Origin: SIG636 sp045604285
GTDB lineage: Bacteria > Bacillota > Clostridia > Oscillospirales > CAG-382
Assembly (NCBI GenBank): GCA_045604285.1
Contig: JAZUNS010000048.1
Span: 1 to 7,865 of the forward strand
Direction: 5' to 3'
DNA length: 7,865 nt
In this document: piece by piece, positions 1 to 7,300 of the stretch
How positions within the stretch are numbered: the first letter of the stretch is position 1
How the letters are laid out: each line of letters starts with the position of its first letter
Notes under the pieces: generated by a model
What the model was told of the DNA's origin: nothing
The model's database searches: none
The model's input: only the letters and a program-made list of their open reading frames with translations
Made by a program: the position numbers and the translations under genes

Positions 1-47
1 GGCGCGAGGTGCGAACGAACAAAAATCAAAATCTCTCGTATCAAATT

Positions 48-80
48 CGGGGTCCCCGCAAAAGCGTAGCTTTTGTGGGG
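48..80. terminator. Strong hairpin beyond rqcH; possible terminator
   Basis: A 12-bp stem (54-65 with 69-80, loop GTA) lies 2 nt beyond the rqcH stop codon, where a terminator would sit. The one imperfect pair is G58 with T76. This is a G-U wobble in a plus-strand RNA but an A-C mismatch in a minus-strand RNA, so the fold slightly favours plus-strand transcription. Neither side has a clean T-run directly after the stem; on the minus strand the T-rich bases start about 30 nt later. An overlapping short palindrome, CGGGGTCCCCG (48-58), could compete with it. Termination is inferred from position only. Confidence 0.45.
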
Positions 81-82
81 TG

Positions 83-1786
83 TTATTGGAATGGGTTTGT
101 TGCGTCTACATAAGCCGTATAATAATGTGTGTAAATAACGTAGCCCGGTGCGGCGCCCGAGGGCTTTTTTACAAACCGCACTCTTGTATAGTCCACCGCT
201 ACCGAGGGTGACCCGCTTACCGAAGAATGATAAGCCGCAAGCTGTGCCGCCTGGGTGTAGGCAAGGGCAGAGGGTTCCTCTCCGCCTGCGTACAGCACTG
301 CGTGAGAGCCGGGTGCGTTCTTAACGTGAAACCATATATCGCCCTTATCGGCGGAAAAAGTAAGCTCGTCGTTCTGCAGGTTGTTTTTACCCACCTTAAG
401 GGTATAACCGCCGTCCACCTCGTACACAAAGGGCTTTGCCTTAAGCTTTGCCTTTGCCCTGCTTTTACCTCTTATATAGCCTGCACGCTCCAGCTCCTGA
501 CGCAGGTCGTCAAACTCGCTGTCGCTTTCCGCACGGGCAACGGCGTCGGCAACGCTTTCCATATATTCAAACTCCAGCTTGGTTTTTGCAAGCTGCTCTG
601 TCATGGCCGTTTCGGCATTTTTAAGCTTGGTATACTTTTTGTAATACGCCTTTGCGTTGTTGGCGGGGGTCTTGCGCTTATCCAGCTCTATTTCTATTTC
701 TTCGCCGGTTTCATAGTCAATAAGGCGGGCGCTTTCCATGCCCTGTTTTAGCATATATATGCTTGCTATTATGGCATCGCCCTTGCGCTTAAATTCCTCC
801 TTGCGTTGGCACTCCTTAAGGGATTCCGTCTGCAACCCCAGCTTTTTTAAAACACGCTCTTTAAGGTTAGAAACCAGCCTAAGCAGGTCGCTGCTGTGGC
901 GGTCGTGCTTTTCCTTTTTGCCCTTTTCCTCAAAATAGGTGCAAAGCAGGGCGGATAAGCTTTCCGACCTTTCCGCTCTTGCCTTGTCGCCGTATTGCTT
1001 AAGCTCTGTGTAGGAAAAAGCTATCTGCTCGCCCTTATCGTCATAAACGGTGCAGGGGCAGCCTTCCCCAAAAACAAGCTCGGTAAACGCACCGTAAAGG
1101 GCGTCGGTGTCGGCATCCGCCACGTTTTTGCCCAGTGCGCCTGCACGGTAGGCAACCTCCCTGGCGGTAAGAGGCGAAAAGCAGGCAAAGGTTTTAAGTA
1201 TAAAGTCGCCGCACTCTCTAAGCGGGGCGCCTTCGCAAAGCTCTGCAAACCTTGCTTTTTCCACACCGTAGGGCAAAACCTTATCCTGCTTGGGCGGTGC
1301 CTCGTAGGGTAGCCCCACCAAAACCGTGCGGGCGGCAAAGGTAAGGTCCGTTTGATACAAAGCCCCCAGCACCCTATCCTTATCCGTATCGCTTATAAGC
1401 AGGTTGCTGTATTTGCCCATCAGCTCGGCATATATGCGGCGATGACAGGCATAGCCCAGCTCGTCCTTGCTTTCCACGTCAAAGCACACTATGCGCTCGC
1501 CCGTGGGTGCAAAAACGTCGGTTATCCTGCCGTTTTGCAGGTGCTTGCGTAACAGCATACAAAAAGAGGTAGGTACGGGGTTTTGGGGCGGTACCTCGCC
1601 GCACAGACATACCCTTGCGTTCTTGCGGGAGGCAGAAAGCAACAAATTATACTTTGTGCCGCCACCGTAAAGCTTAAGGGTAAGCTCTTCGTCCCCGGTC
1701 TGGTTTATTTTTTCTATTTTCGCCCCAATCAGGGCGTTTTTTAATTCCGCCGCCAATCGGCTGCAAAAAATGCCGTCAATAGCCAC
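83..1786 (-). CDS. rqcH: RqcH, NFACT-family ribosome quality-control factor (Rqc2/FbpA homologue)
   Basis: 567 residues, full length for the family. In B. subtilis, RqcH binds stalled 50S-peptidyl-tRNA complexes and recruits tRNA-Ala to add C-terminal alanine tails that mark incomplete proteins for degradation. The older annotation is fibronectin-binding protein. The NFACT-N domain (about 1-200) carries MLLRKHLQNGRI at 77-88 and ELMGKYSN at 121-128. A helix-hairpin-helix-like stretch lies near 205-220, and a charged coiled-coil middle spans about 285-430. The C-terminal NFACT-R domain (about 451-560) has the signature DIWFHVKNAPGSH at 483-495. Positions 97-98 are Glu-Arg, where as I recall the B. 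subtilis protein has an essential Asp97-Arg98 pair. The start is GTG (1784-1786). TAAGGAG, overlapping the nif3-like stop codon, is its ribosome binding site, 10 nt away. It is therefore probably co-transcribed and perhaps translationally coupled with the upstream gene. Confidence 0.95.
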   Translation of the reverse strand: MAIDGIFCSRLAAELKNALIGAKIEKINQTGDEELTLKLYGGGTKYNLLLSASRKNARVCLCGEVPPQNPVPTSFCMLLRKHLQNGRITDVFAPTGERIVCFDVESKDELGYACHRRIYAELMGKYSNLLISDTDKDRVLGALYQTDLTFAARTVLVGLPYEAPPKQDKVLPYGVEKARFAELCEGAPLRECGDFILKTFACFSPLTAREVAYRAGALGKNVADADTDALYGAFTELVFGEGCPCTVYDDKGEQIAFSYTELKQYGDKARAERSESLSALLCTYFEEKGKKEKHDRHSSDLLRLVSNLKERVLKKLGLQTESLKECQRKEEFKRKGDAIIASIYMLKQGMESARLIDYETGEEIEIELDKRKTPANNAKAYYKKYTKLKNAETAMTEQLAKTKLEFEYMESVADAVARAESDSEFDDLRQELERAGYIRGKSRAKAKLKAKPFVYEVDGGYTLKVGKNNLQNDELTFSADKGDIWFHVKNAPGSHAVLYAGGEEPSALAYTQAAQLAAYHSSVSGSPSVAVDYTRVRFVKKPSGAAPGYVIYTHYYTAYVDATNPFQ

Positions 1787-1800
1787 GCCGTGTTCGCTCC

Positions 1801-2550
1801 TTACAAGTTATCGCTGAAAATGTGTATATCAAGGCCGGGGAATTCTTCCCTTATCATGTCCGCCAAGGAGGGCAGCACCACAACCTCGGTACGGTAATGG
1901 GTGGCGCAAACCAGGTTCATGCCCAGGTCTCTGCCGTCAAGCAGGGTGTTGTGGGCAACCTCGCCGGTTAAAAAGGTGTCCGCACCGGTGCCGTAGGCAT
2001 CGTAAAACGAGCTTTTGCCGCTGCCGCCCACCACCGCTATGCGATGGACGCTTTTGCCTACGTTTATGCCCGTAACGGCACTTGTGCCGAGAACAGCCTT
2101 AACGTGGGCGCAAAAATCCTCGTAGCTCATGGGCGCCTTAAGATGCCCTACTCTGCCAAGTCCGCCCTCAAAGCTGTCCTCAACCTCAATGCCCACAAGG
2201 CGGCAAAGGGTATCGTTAACGCCGTTTTCTATGGCGTCAAGACGGGTATGAAAGCCTGCCAGGGCAATATCCGCCTTAGCCGCCGCAAGCAGGCGTTTGC
2301 CTACGGCGTCCGTATCCCTAAGGGAGTACAGGGGCGCAAAAATCGTGGGGTGATGGGTAAGCAAAAGCTGCGCACCCACCTGCTTTGCGTATTCTATGGA
2401 ATCAAGGCTTACGTCCAAAGCAAGGGCAACGGCGGTAAGCTCTTTTTCGCTGTTGGGTATCAGGGCAAAGCCGTCGTTATCGCCGGGCATGGAAAGCGCC
2501 TTGGGTATGCGTTTTTCCAAAAAGCTTTGTATATCTTTTATTTTTGCCAT
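1801..2550 (-). CDS. Nif3-like dinuclear metal centre protein (YbgI/YqfO family)
   Basis: 249 residues. This is the short form without the PII-like insert of the roughly 370-residue B. subtilis YqfO. The family forms toroidal hexamers with a two-metal site; GTP cyclohydrolase I type 2 is a common but unproven annotation. Candidate metal ligands are visible: THHP (His66, His67), HTRLD (His101, Asp105) and a late HYRTE (His218, Glu222). GVND (110-113) after the second motif is also typical. The N-terminal motif that is usually W-D-N-x-G appears here as GDNDGFAL (23-30), so the Trp is missing although the Asp-Asn remain. The ATG start is preceded by GGAGG with a 6-nt spacer, and a consensus promoter lies just upstream. 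It is the first gene of a two-gene unit with rqcH. Its biological role is unknown. Confidence 0.93.
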   Translation of the reverse strand: MAKIKDIQSFLEKRIPKALSMPGDNDGFALIPNSEKELTAVALALDVSLDSIEYAKQVGAQLLLTHHPTIFAPLYSLRDTDAVGKRLLAAAKADIALAGFHTRLDAIENGVNDTLCRLVGIEVEDSFEGGLGRVGHLKAPMSYEDFCAHVKAVLGTSAVTGINVGKSVHRIAVVGGSGKSSFYDAYGTGADTFLTGEVAHNTLLDGRDLGMNLVCATHYRTEVVVLPSLADMIREEFPGLDIHIFSDNL

Positions 2551-2579
2551 AATAAACCTCCGTATATTGCAGTTAATAC

Positions 2580-2608
2580 ATTATAACGGTAAATTAACTT
2601 TTTGTCAA
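2580..2608 (-). promoter_or_regulatory. Consensus sigma-A promoter for the nif3-like gene and rqcH
   Basis: Read on the minus strand, TTGACA (plus 2603-2608) is followed after exactly 17 bp by TATAAT (plus 2580-2585). Both hexamers match the vegetative consensus perfectly. The -10 lies about 30 bp upstream of the nif3-like ATG, giving a short leader with a GGAGG ribosome binding site. This suggests strong constitutive expression of the pair unless a factor covers the -35, which overlaps the inverted repeat at 2599-2630. Confidence 0.85.
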
Positions 2609-2630
2609 CGGCGACAGAGGGTGACAAAAA
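2599..2630. promoter_or_regulatory. 9-bp inverted repeat, possible paired Spo0A boxes
   Basis: TTTTTGTCA (2599-2607) and TGACAAAAA (2622-2630) are perfect inverted copies. Their centres are 23 bp apart, about two helical turns. The Spo0A box consensus is about TTTGTCRAA. The left arm with its flank, TTTGTCAAC (2601-2609), matches 8 of 9; the right arm on the minus strand, TTTGTCACC, matches 7 of 9. Between them GGCGACAG gives a third weaker TGTCG on the minus strand. Location upstream of spoIIA, a classical Spo0A target, supports the idea. The left arm also overlaps the -35 of the divergent promoter, which could alone explain its sequence. Confidence 0.45.
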
Positions 2631-2653
2631 ACACAGCCACGGGGTAGTACAAT
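2621..2653 (+). promoter_or_regulatory. Possible long-spacer promoter for spoIIA
   Basis: GTGACA (2621-2626) and TACAAT (2648-2653) resemble sigma-A hexamers but are separated by 21 bp instead of 17. The B. subtilis spoIIE and spoIIG promoters are sigma-A promoters with 21-22 bp spacers that need Spo0A~P, and here a Spo0A-box-like arm overlaps the -35. In Bacillus, spoIIA itself is read by sigma-H; I found no convincing sigma-H pair (AGGA-type -35 with GAAT -10 at correct spacing). The assignment is inference. Confidence 0.35.
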
Positions 2654-2681
2654 CGGTGTATCAGTAAGGAGGCAACGATAA

Positions 2682-3002
2682 ATGGAGTTTAAGCATACGG
2701 TTAAGGACGGCGTGCTTGTTATAGCCCTAACGGGAGAGCTTGACCACCACGGGGCGGCGTCCGCCAGGCAGGAAATAGACCGAATAATAAGGGCAAGCAA
2801 GCCCCAAAAAGTAGTGCTGGAGCTGAAAAACGTGCATTTTTGCGATTCTTCGGGGCTGGGGCTGCTTATGGGCAGGTATAAAACGGCGGTGTGCGTAGGC
2901 GCCACCCTGTGGGTCAGAGAGCCGTCGCCCCCCGTGGAGCGAATAATGAAGCTGGCGGGATTGGACAAGCTTATAAAAATCGAAAGGAATGCGGTAGTAT
3001 GA
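2682..3002 (+). CDS. spoIIAA: SpoIIAA, anti-sigma-F factor antagonist (STAS domain)
   Basis: 106 residues, slightly shorter than the B. subtilis protein. It is a single cytoplasmic STAS domain. Dephosphorylated SpoIIAA binds SpoIIAB and frees sigma-F in the forespore; SpoIIAB phosphorylates it on a serine. The phosphorylation loop FCDSSGLGLLMGRYK is at 53-67, so the phospho-acceptor should be Ser56, directly after Asp55 as in SpoIIAA/RsbV. The later SPPVERIMKLAGL (82-94) is the usual second half of the fold. A perfect TAAGGAGG (2665-2672) precedes the ATG by 9 nt. It is the first gene of the operon and overlaps spoIIAB by 4 nt. The phosphatase that reverses its modification (SpoIIE) is not in this window. 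Confidence 0.96.
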   Translation: MEFKHTVKDGVLVIALTGELDHHGAASARQEIDRIIRASKPQKVVLELKNVHFCDSSGLGLLMGRYKTAVCVGATLWVREPSPPVERIMKLAGLDKLIKIERNAVV

Positions 3003-3469
3003 ATGCGGTTGCGGAAAAAAGAAAAACAAAAAAGGCGGTGGACGTGTTTACCGTAACCATCGCCGCAAAAAGCAGTAACGAGGCATTTGCAAGGACGGTT
3101 GCGGCGGCGTTTGCCGCCCGTCTTGACCCCACGGTAGAGGAGCTGGCGGATATAAAAACCGCCGTTTCGGAGGCGGTAACCAACTGCGTGGTACACGCCT
3201 ATAAAAATTGCAGGGGAGAGGGGGAAATACGGCTTAAGGGCTCGGTCTTTGAGGATGGCAGGGTGGTTTTTGAAATAAAGGACAAGGGCTGCGGCATGGA
3301 GGACGTGGCAAAGTGCCTTCAGCCCCTGTATACGGGCGACCCGGAAGGGGAGCGCAGCGGCATGGGCTTTACGGTTATGGAAAGCTTTTGCGACGGGCTT
3401 AAGGTGCGCTCCCGCCCGGGCAAGGGTACCACGGTGGTGCTTACCAAAAGGATAGGCGGCGGGGAATGA
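2999..3469 (+). CDS. spoIIAB: SpoIIAB, anti-sigma-F factor and serine kinase
   Basis: 156 residues, GHKL/HATPase_c fold. It holds sigma-F inactive in the predivisional and mother cell and phosphorylates SpoIIAA with ATP. The N-box SEAVTN (57-62; Glu58, Asn62), the G1 box DKGCGM (95-100) and the G2 box GERSGMGF (117-124) are intact, so kinase and nucleotide binding should be functional. The chosen start is the ATG at 2999, which overlaps the spoIIAA stop as ATGA and has AAAGGA about 10 nt upstream. A longer GTG start at 2891 lies inside spoIIAA and adds only the out-of-frame translation of that gene. A short lysine-rich N-terminal stretch (about residues 1-13) exceeds the B. subtilis protein. 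It overlaps sigF by 4 nt, consistent with coupled translation of inhibitor and target. Confidence 0.96.
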   Translation: MNAVAEKRKTKKAVDVFTVTIAAKSSNEAFARTVAAAFAARLDPTVEELADIKTAVSEAVTNCVVHAYKNCRGEGEIRLKGSVFEDGRVVFEIKDKGCGMEDVAKCLQPLYTGDPEGERSGMGFTVMESFCDGLKVRSRPGKGTTVVLTKRIGGGE

Positions 3470-4161
3470 ACGATATAAAGCTGTTTTCTGCCGCCGCAAG
3501 GGGAGACAGCGCCGCACTTGCCGCCCTTGTGGAGGAAAACATGGGGCTGGTTAAAAGCCTTGCTTTGCGCTTTCGTGACAGAGGCACAGAGCTGGAGGAC
3601 CTTATACAAATAGGCACAATTGGGCTTATCAAGGCAATACGGGGCTTTGATACGGGCTTTGGCACTAAGTTTTCCACCTACGCCGTACCCCTTATTTGCG
3701 GAGAGATAAAAAAGCACCTGCGGGATGACGGCATTATAAAGGTCAGCAGGGAAGTAAAGCGCAAGGGCGCCATTCTGTGCAGGGAAAGGCAACGTATTTT
3801 GACCGAAACGGGAGAGGAGCCGCAGATTTCTGCCCTGGCGCAGGTTAGCGGCATGTCTGTGGAGGAGGCGGCTTACGCCATGTCTGCCACGGCGCCCACC
3901 ACCTCTCTTTACGATAGCGGAGAGGGAGAGCTTTCCCCCGAGGACACCCTGTGGACCGATAACGTGGCGCTGTTTAGCGAGTCCCTTGCCTTGCGGCAGG
4001 CGGTGCTGCGCCTGCCCGACGAGGACAAAAAAATAGTGCTTTTGCGGTATTTTAGGGGTATGTCCCAAACGGATACGGCACGGTGCCTGGGGCTTACCCA
4101 GGTTAAAATATCCAGAAGAGAAAAGCGCATAATGGAGCAGCTAAAAAAAGAACTTTTGTAG
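3466..4161 (+). CDS. sigF: Sigma-F, forespore-specific RNA polymerase sigma factor (SpoIIAC)
   Basis: 231 residues, sigma-70 family of the sporulation/SigB type without region 1.1. Region 2 spans about 20-95, with TELEDLIQIGTIGLIKAI at 41-58 for core binding and TKFSTYAVPLICGEIKKHLR at 67-86 for -10 recognition. Region 3 is about 100-140. Region 4 is about 180-228, with LPDEDKKIVLLRYF and a helix-turn-helix near 197-218 (MSQTDTARCLGLTQVKISRR) for -35 recognition. Sigma-F starts forespore transcription after polar septation. The ATG overlaps the spoIIAB stop. It is the last operon gene; no spoVA gene follows, unlike in Bacillus. The only close alternative is sigma-G. Direct position after spoIIAA-spoIIAB makes sigma-F the better call. 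Confidence 0.95.
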   Translation: MNDIKLFSAAARGDSAALAALVEENMGLVKSLALRFRDRGTELEDLIQIGTIGLIKAIRGFDTGFGTKFSTYAVPLICGEIKKHLRDDGIIKVSREVKRKGAILCRERQRILTETGEEPQISALAQVSGMSVEEAAYAMSATAPTTSLYDSGEGELSPEDTLWTDNVALFSESLALRQAVLRLPDEDKKIVLLRYFRGMSQTDTARCLGLTQVKISRREKRIMEQLKKELL

Positions 4162-4332
4162 CCCCTTTGTTAAAAGTGCTTAAAAATATTCGGGCAATCC
4201 CTTTAATATAAGCCTTGGTTTTTATTCTAATTCAACAAAAATAAAAAACCGTTTAGTCACTTAACTATTCTTTAATGTGGCAATTTTATAAATAATAGTA
4301 GAGTAAAAATACGTTGAATTGGGAGAATTATT
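4162..4332. other. AT-rich intergenic region upstream of the dockerin gene
   Basis: These 171 bases are much richer in A+T than the flanking genes and contain no plausible ORF. I see no GC-rich terminator after sigF and no consensus promoter. AT-rich -10-like strings occur (TATAAA at 4287-4292, AATAAT at 4291-4296), but with no good -35 at 16-18 bp. GGGAG (4321-4325), 7 nt before the ATG at 4333, is the ribosome binding site of the next gene. A promoter is expected here because the next gene is unrelated in function to sigF. Confidence 0.5.
4217..4250. repeat. AT-rich imperfect inverted repeat
   Basis: GGTTTTTATT (4217-4226) can pair with AATAAAAAACC (4240-4250) with one bulged A and a 13-nt loop. 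The stem is nearly all A-T, so it would be a weak terminator in RNA. It could equally be an operator or chance in AT-rich DNA. Confidence 0.25.
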
Positions 4333-7300
4333 ATGAAAGGCACTAAAAGATTTATATCAACCCTGTTGGCTCTGCTGGTTGTAATTGCGCTGCTCCCCTG
4401 GGCAGTAAACGCAGATGCAGAGGGCGAGCTTTCCAACGAGTACCGTGTGTACACCGAGGGAAGCTATGCCTACAACCTGCCCCTTGGCGTTACGGCGGCA
4501 GAGTTTACCGCCTCGGTTTATGCTACGGCGGCTTTAAGCACCGCAGCGGGCGATGCCGTGGATAAAAGCTCTGACACGGTTATTTGCACCGGTATGGTGC
4601 TTTCCTACACCTATGCGGATTACACTCTGGTGGTAAACGGAGACCTTAACGGCGACGGCGTTTGTACCGCAGCAGACTATCTGCTGGTAGAAAAATATAT
4701 CCTTGGCGGCTCCCTGGGCGATATGCAAATGCTTGCGGGTGATTTGGATGGGGACGGCATTGTGGCAACCACCGACGCCCTTATGATGGAGCGCTACATT
4801 TTAGGGCTTGGCAGGCTGGACGGCAACTGCTACCTTACCGATGAGGAAAAGGCAAACGTAGTTCTTACCAACCCCAACGCTCCCGAAGAAAACCTTGCCA
4901 CCATCCACTTTGAGGGCGACACCGTTACCGCAACGGGCAGCGGCGTTCAGGTTATTGACAACTACGCCTACGTTACGGCGTCGGGCAATTACACCGTTAC
5001 GGGTCAGACCGATAACGGCTATATCCACGTGTGTGCAGGGGCAGAGGAGCCCGTTACCCTTACGCTTTCGGGGGTGAAAATCGGCAACAGCGCAGGCCCT
5101 GCCATCTATTTTGAACAATGCAAATCCGCAAACGTTCTTCTGGCAGACGGTACTGCAAGTACCCTTTCCGACGGCACCGCAACCACCCTGCTTGACAAGG
5201 GCGCTTTGTTTGCCAACGACAGCCTTGTAATAAGCGGCGGCGGCACCCTTGCCGTTACGGGCAACAGACAGCACGGTATTGTCAGCGATGACGATATTAT
5301 CATAGACGGCGCCACCGTTACCGTTACGGGTGCGGTTAAGGACGCACTCCACGCCAACGACGATATCACCGTTAACGGCGGCAGCCTTACGGTAAGCTCT
5401 GCCGGCTCTGATGCAGTGGAAAGCGAAGGCACCGTTAACGTCAACGGCGGCACCCTTACCCTTACCGCCGATGCAGGCACTGCCCTTAAGGCGGGTACCG
5501 TGTTTACCGCCACCGACGGCAAAATTACCGTTATAAGCTGTGCCGACGGCATCAAGGCAGGCACCGAGCTTCACATAGACGGCGGCAATATAGGCATTTC
5601 TGCTCTGGATAACGCAATAAAGGCCGTTACCCTTACGGATATAAGCGGCGGCACCGTAAACGTGCTTGCCTCCGATACGGGGGTTAAGGGCGATACCAAG
5701 GTAAACATCAGCGGCGGCACCCTTACCCTTAACAGCACTAACAACGCAATTAAAAGCGACCTGCTTGTGGATATAAGCGGCGGCGATATTACCCTGCTTT
5801 CCACCGGCGACGGCATTAAGGCAAGCTCTATCGATACCACCGCCGCCGCAGACGTGCGTGCAACCTACACCTACGATAGCCTTAACGGCAGTATAGAAAC
5901 CAGCGGCTGCTACGTTTGGAACAGCGGCAGCGTAAGCGAATCCGCGATATACTGGTTTGCGGCGTTGGCATCCTCCAACGGTGACGGCACTTATATAGTT
6001 AAGCAGACCATAGCCAGCGGCACGGCAAAGACCTTTACCGCCACCGCCGACGATATCGTTCTGCTTACCCACGTTGACAGCGCTTATTATTCCACCGCCT
6101 GCCTTGTTCAGGTGGATGACGTTATCACCTACGATACCGCCACTAACACCGTTACCGCTACCATAGCCACCAGCTATCTGGGCGATATCAATGTCCTCGG
6201 CGGCAACCTGTATATCGAGGCGGCGTACGACGCTACCCAGGCGGGCGAAACCCTTACAGTTAACAACACCACCGCACCCAAAACCTCTGCTTCGGGCATC
6301 GGTACGTCCGGCGACTATAATATATATATGGTCAGCGGCGGCGGGGCTTCCGCAAGCTTTGACAGCACCGCAGGCAGCTATAAGGCGCTTAAGGCAGATA
6401 ACTATATTTACATCAACAACGGCTATATTTACGCATCCTCTCCCGAGGATACGGTAAGGTCCGACGATTATATCGAAATCAACGGCGGCACCATGGTTAT
6501 TGAAAGCGGACGTGACGGCGTGGCGGCTGTGGGCGGTCTGTATATCACGGGCGGCAGCCTGGATATCACCACGGGCAGCGGCTACAGCGGCACCATATCC
6601 TCTACGGACACCAACTCTTACAAGGCGCTTAAGGGCACGGGCTATATTGCTATCAGCGGCGGCACCTTCAACCTTAACTCTATGGATGACGCAGTCCACT
6701 CCAACGGCACCTGCGCTATCGAGGGCGGCACCTTCACCATCTACACCGGTGACGATGCCTTCCATTCCGATACCACCATGACCGTTACCGGGGGCGAGAT
6801 AGACATACTCTCCAGCTACGAGGGCGTTGAGGGTCTTAACGTAAACATAAGCGGCGGCAGAATCCATATCGAATCCTCCGACGATGGCATCAACGCCGCA
6901 GGCGGGGCCGACGGCAGCGGCACCGGCACCCCCACAAGACCCGGCTGGGGCGGCATGGGCAGCAGTAGCTCTTCCTCCCAGTATTCCCTTACCATAAGCG
7001 GCACAGCCTTCGTTTGGATGAACGCCAAGGGCGACGGCGCCGACTCTAACGGTTCACTTACCGTAAGCGGCGGCACCCTTATAGTACAGCAAAGCCAAAC
7101 CAACGAAAACAGCGGCATCGACGCAGACGGCACCATCAAGATCTCCGGCGGCGTGGTGGTGGTTGTGGACGGCGGCAACAGCATGAACAGTCTTAGCACC
7201 TCCAACTTCACCCAAAACGGCGTTAAGGCATCCATCAGCGGCTCTGCCAACAGCCTTATCGCTCTTACGGATTCCTCCGGCAACCTGCTTTTGGCGTTTA

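Noticed and set aside
2616..2655. Sigma-H promoter for spoIIA (AGAGGGTGA with a CAAT -10)
   Set aside because: The -35 lacks the usual AGGA core, the -10 lacks GAAT, and the spacing is several bases too long.
2891..2998. GTG start that would lengthen SpoIIAB by 36 residues
   Set aside because: The extension lies wholly within spoIIAA in another frame and has no homology to SpoIIAB. The ATG at 2999 with ATGA overlap and upstream AAAGGA fits the operon.
4162..4194. GCCC...GGGC as a terminator after sigF
   Set aside because: The stem is only 4 bp with a loop of about 25 nt and no T-run after it.
4251..4288. Sigma-F-type promoter (GTTTA and GGCAATTTTA) before the dockerin gene
   Set aside because: The spacer is about 23 bp instead of about 15, and the -10 match is incomplete.
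5445..5731. 20-nt exact repeats within the dockerin gene (5445-5464 and 5712-5731)
   Set aside because: They are explained by the repeated GG-turn coils and strong codon bias of the beta-helix, not by a separate element.
4801..6867. Long open frame on the minus strand (688 codons) opposite the dockerin gene
   Set aside because: It is a shadow of the repetitive, codon-biased sense gene. Its translation is low-complexity Ala/Gly/Val-rich with no motif or ribosome binding site, while the sense frame has clear domains.
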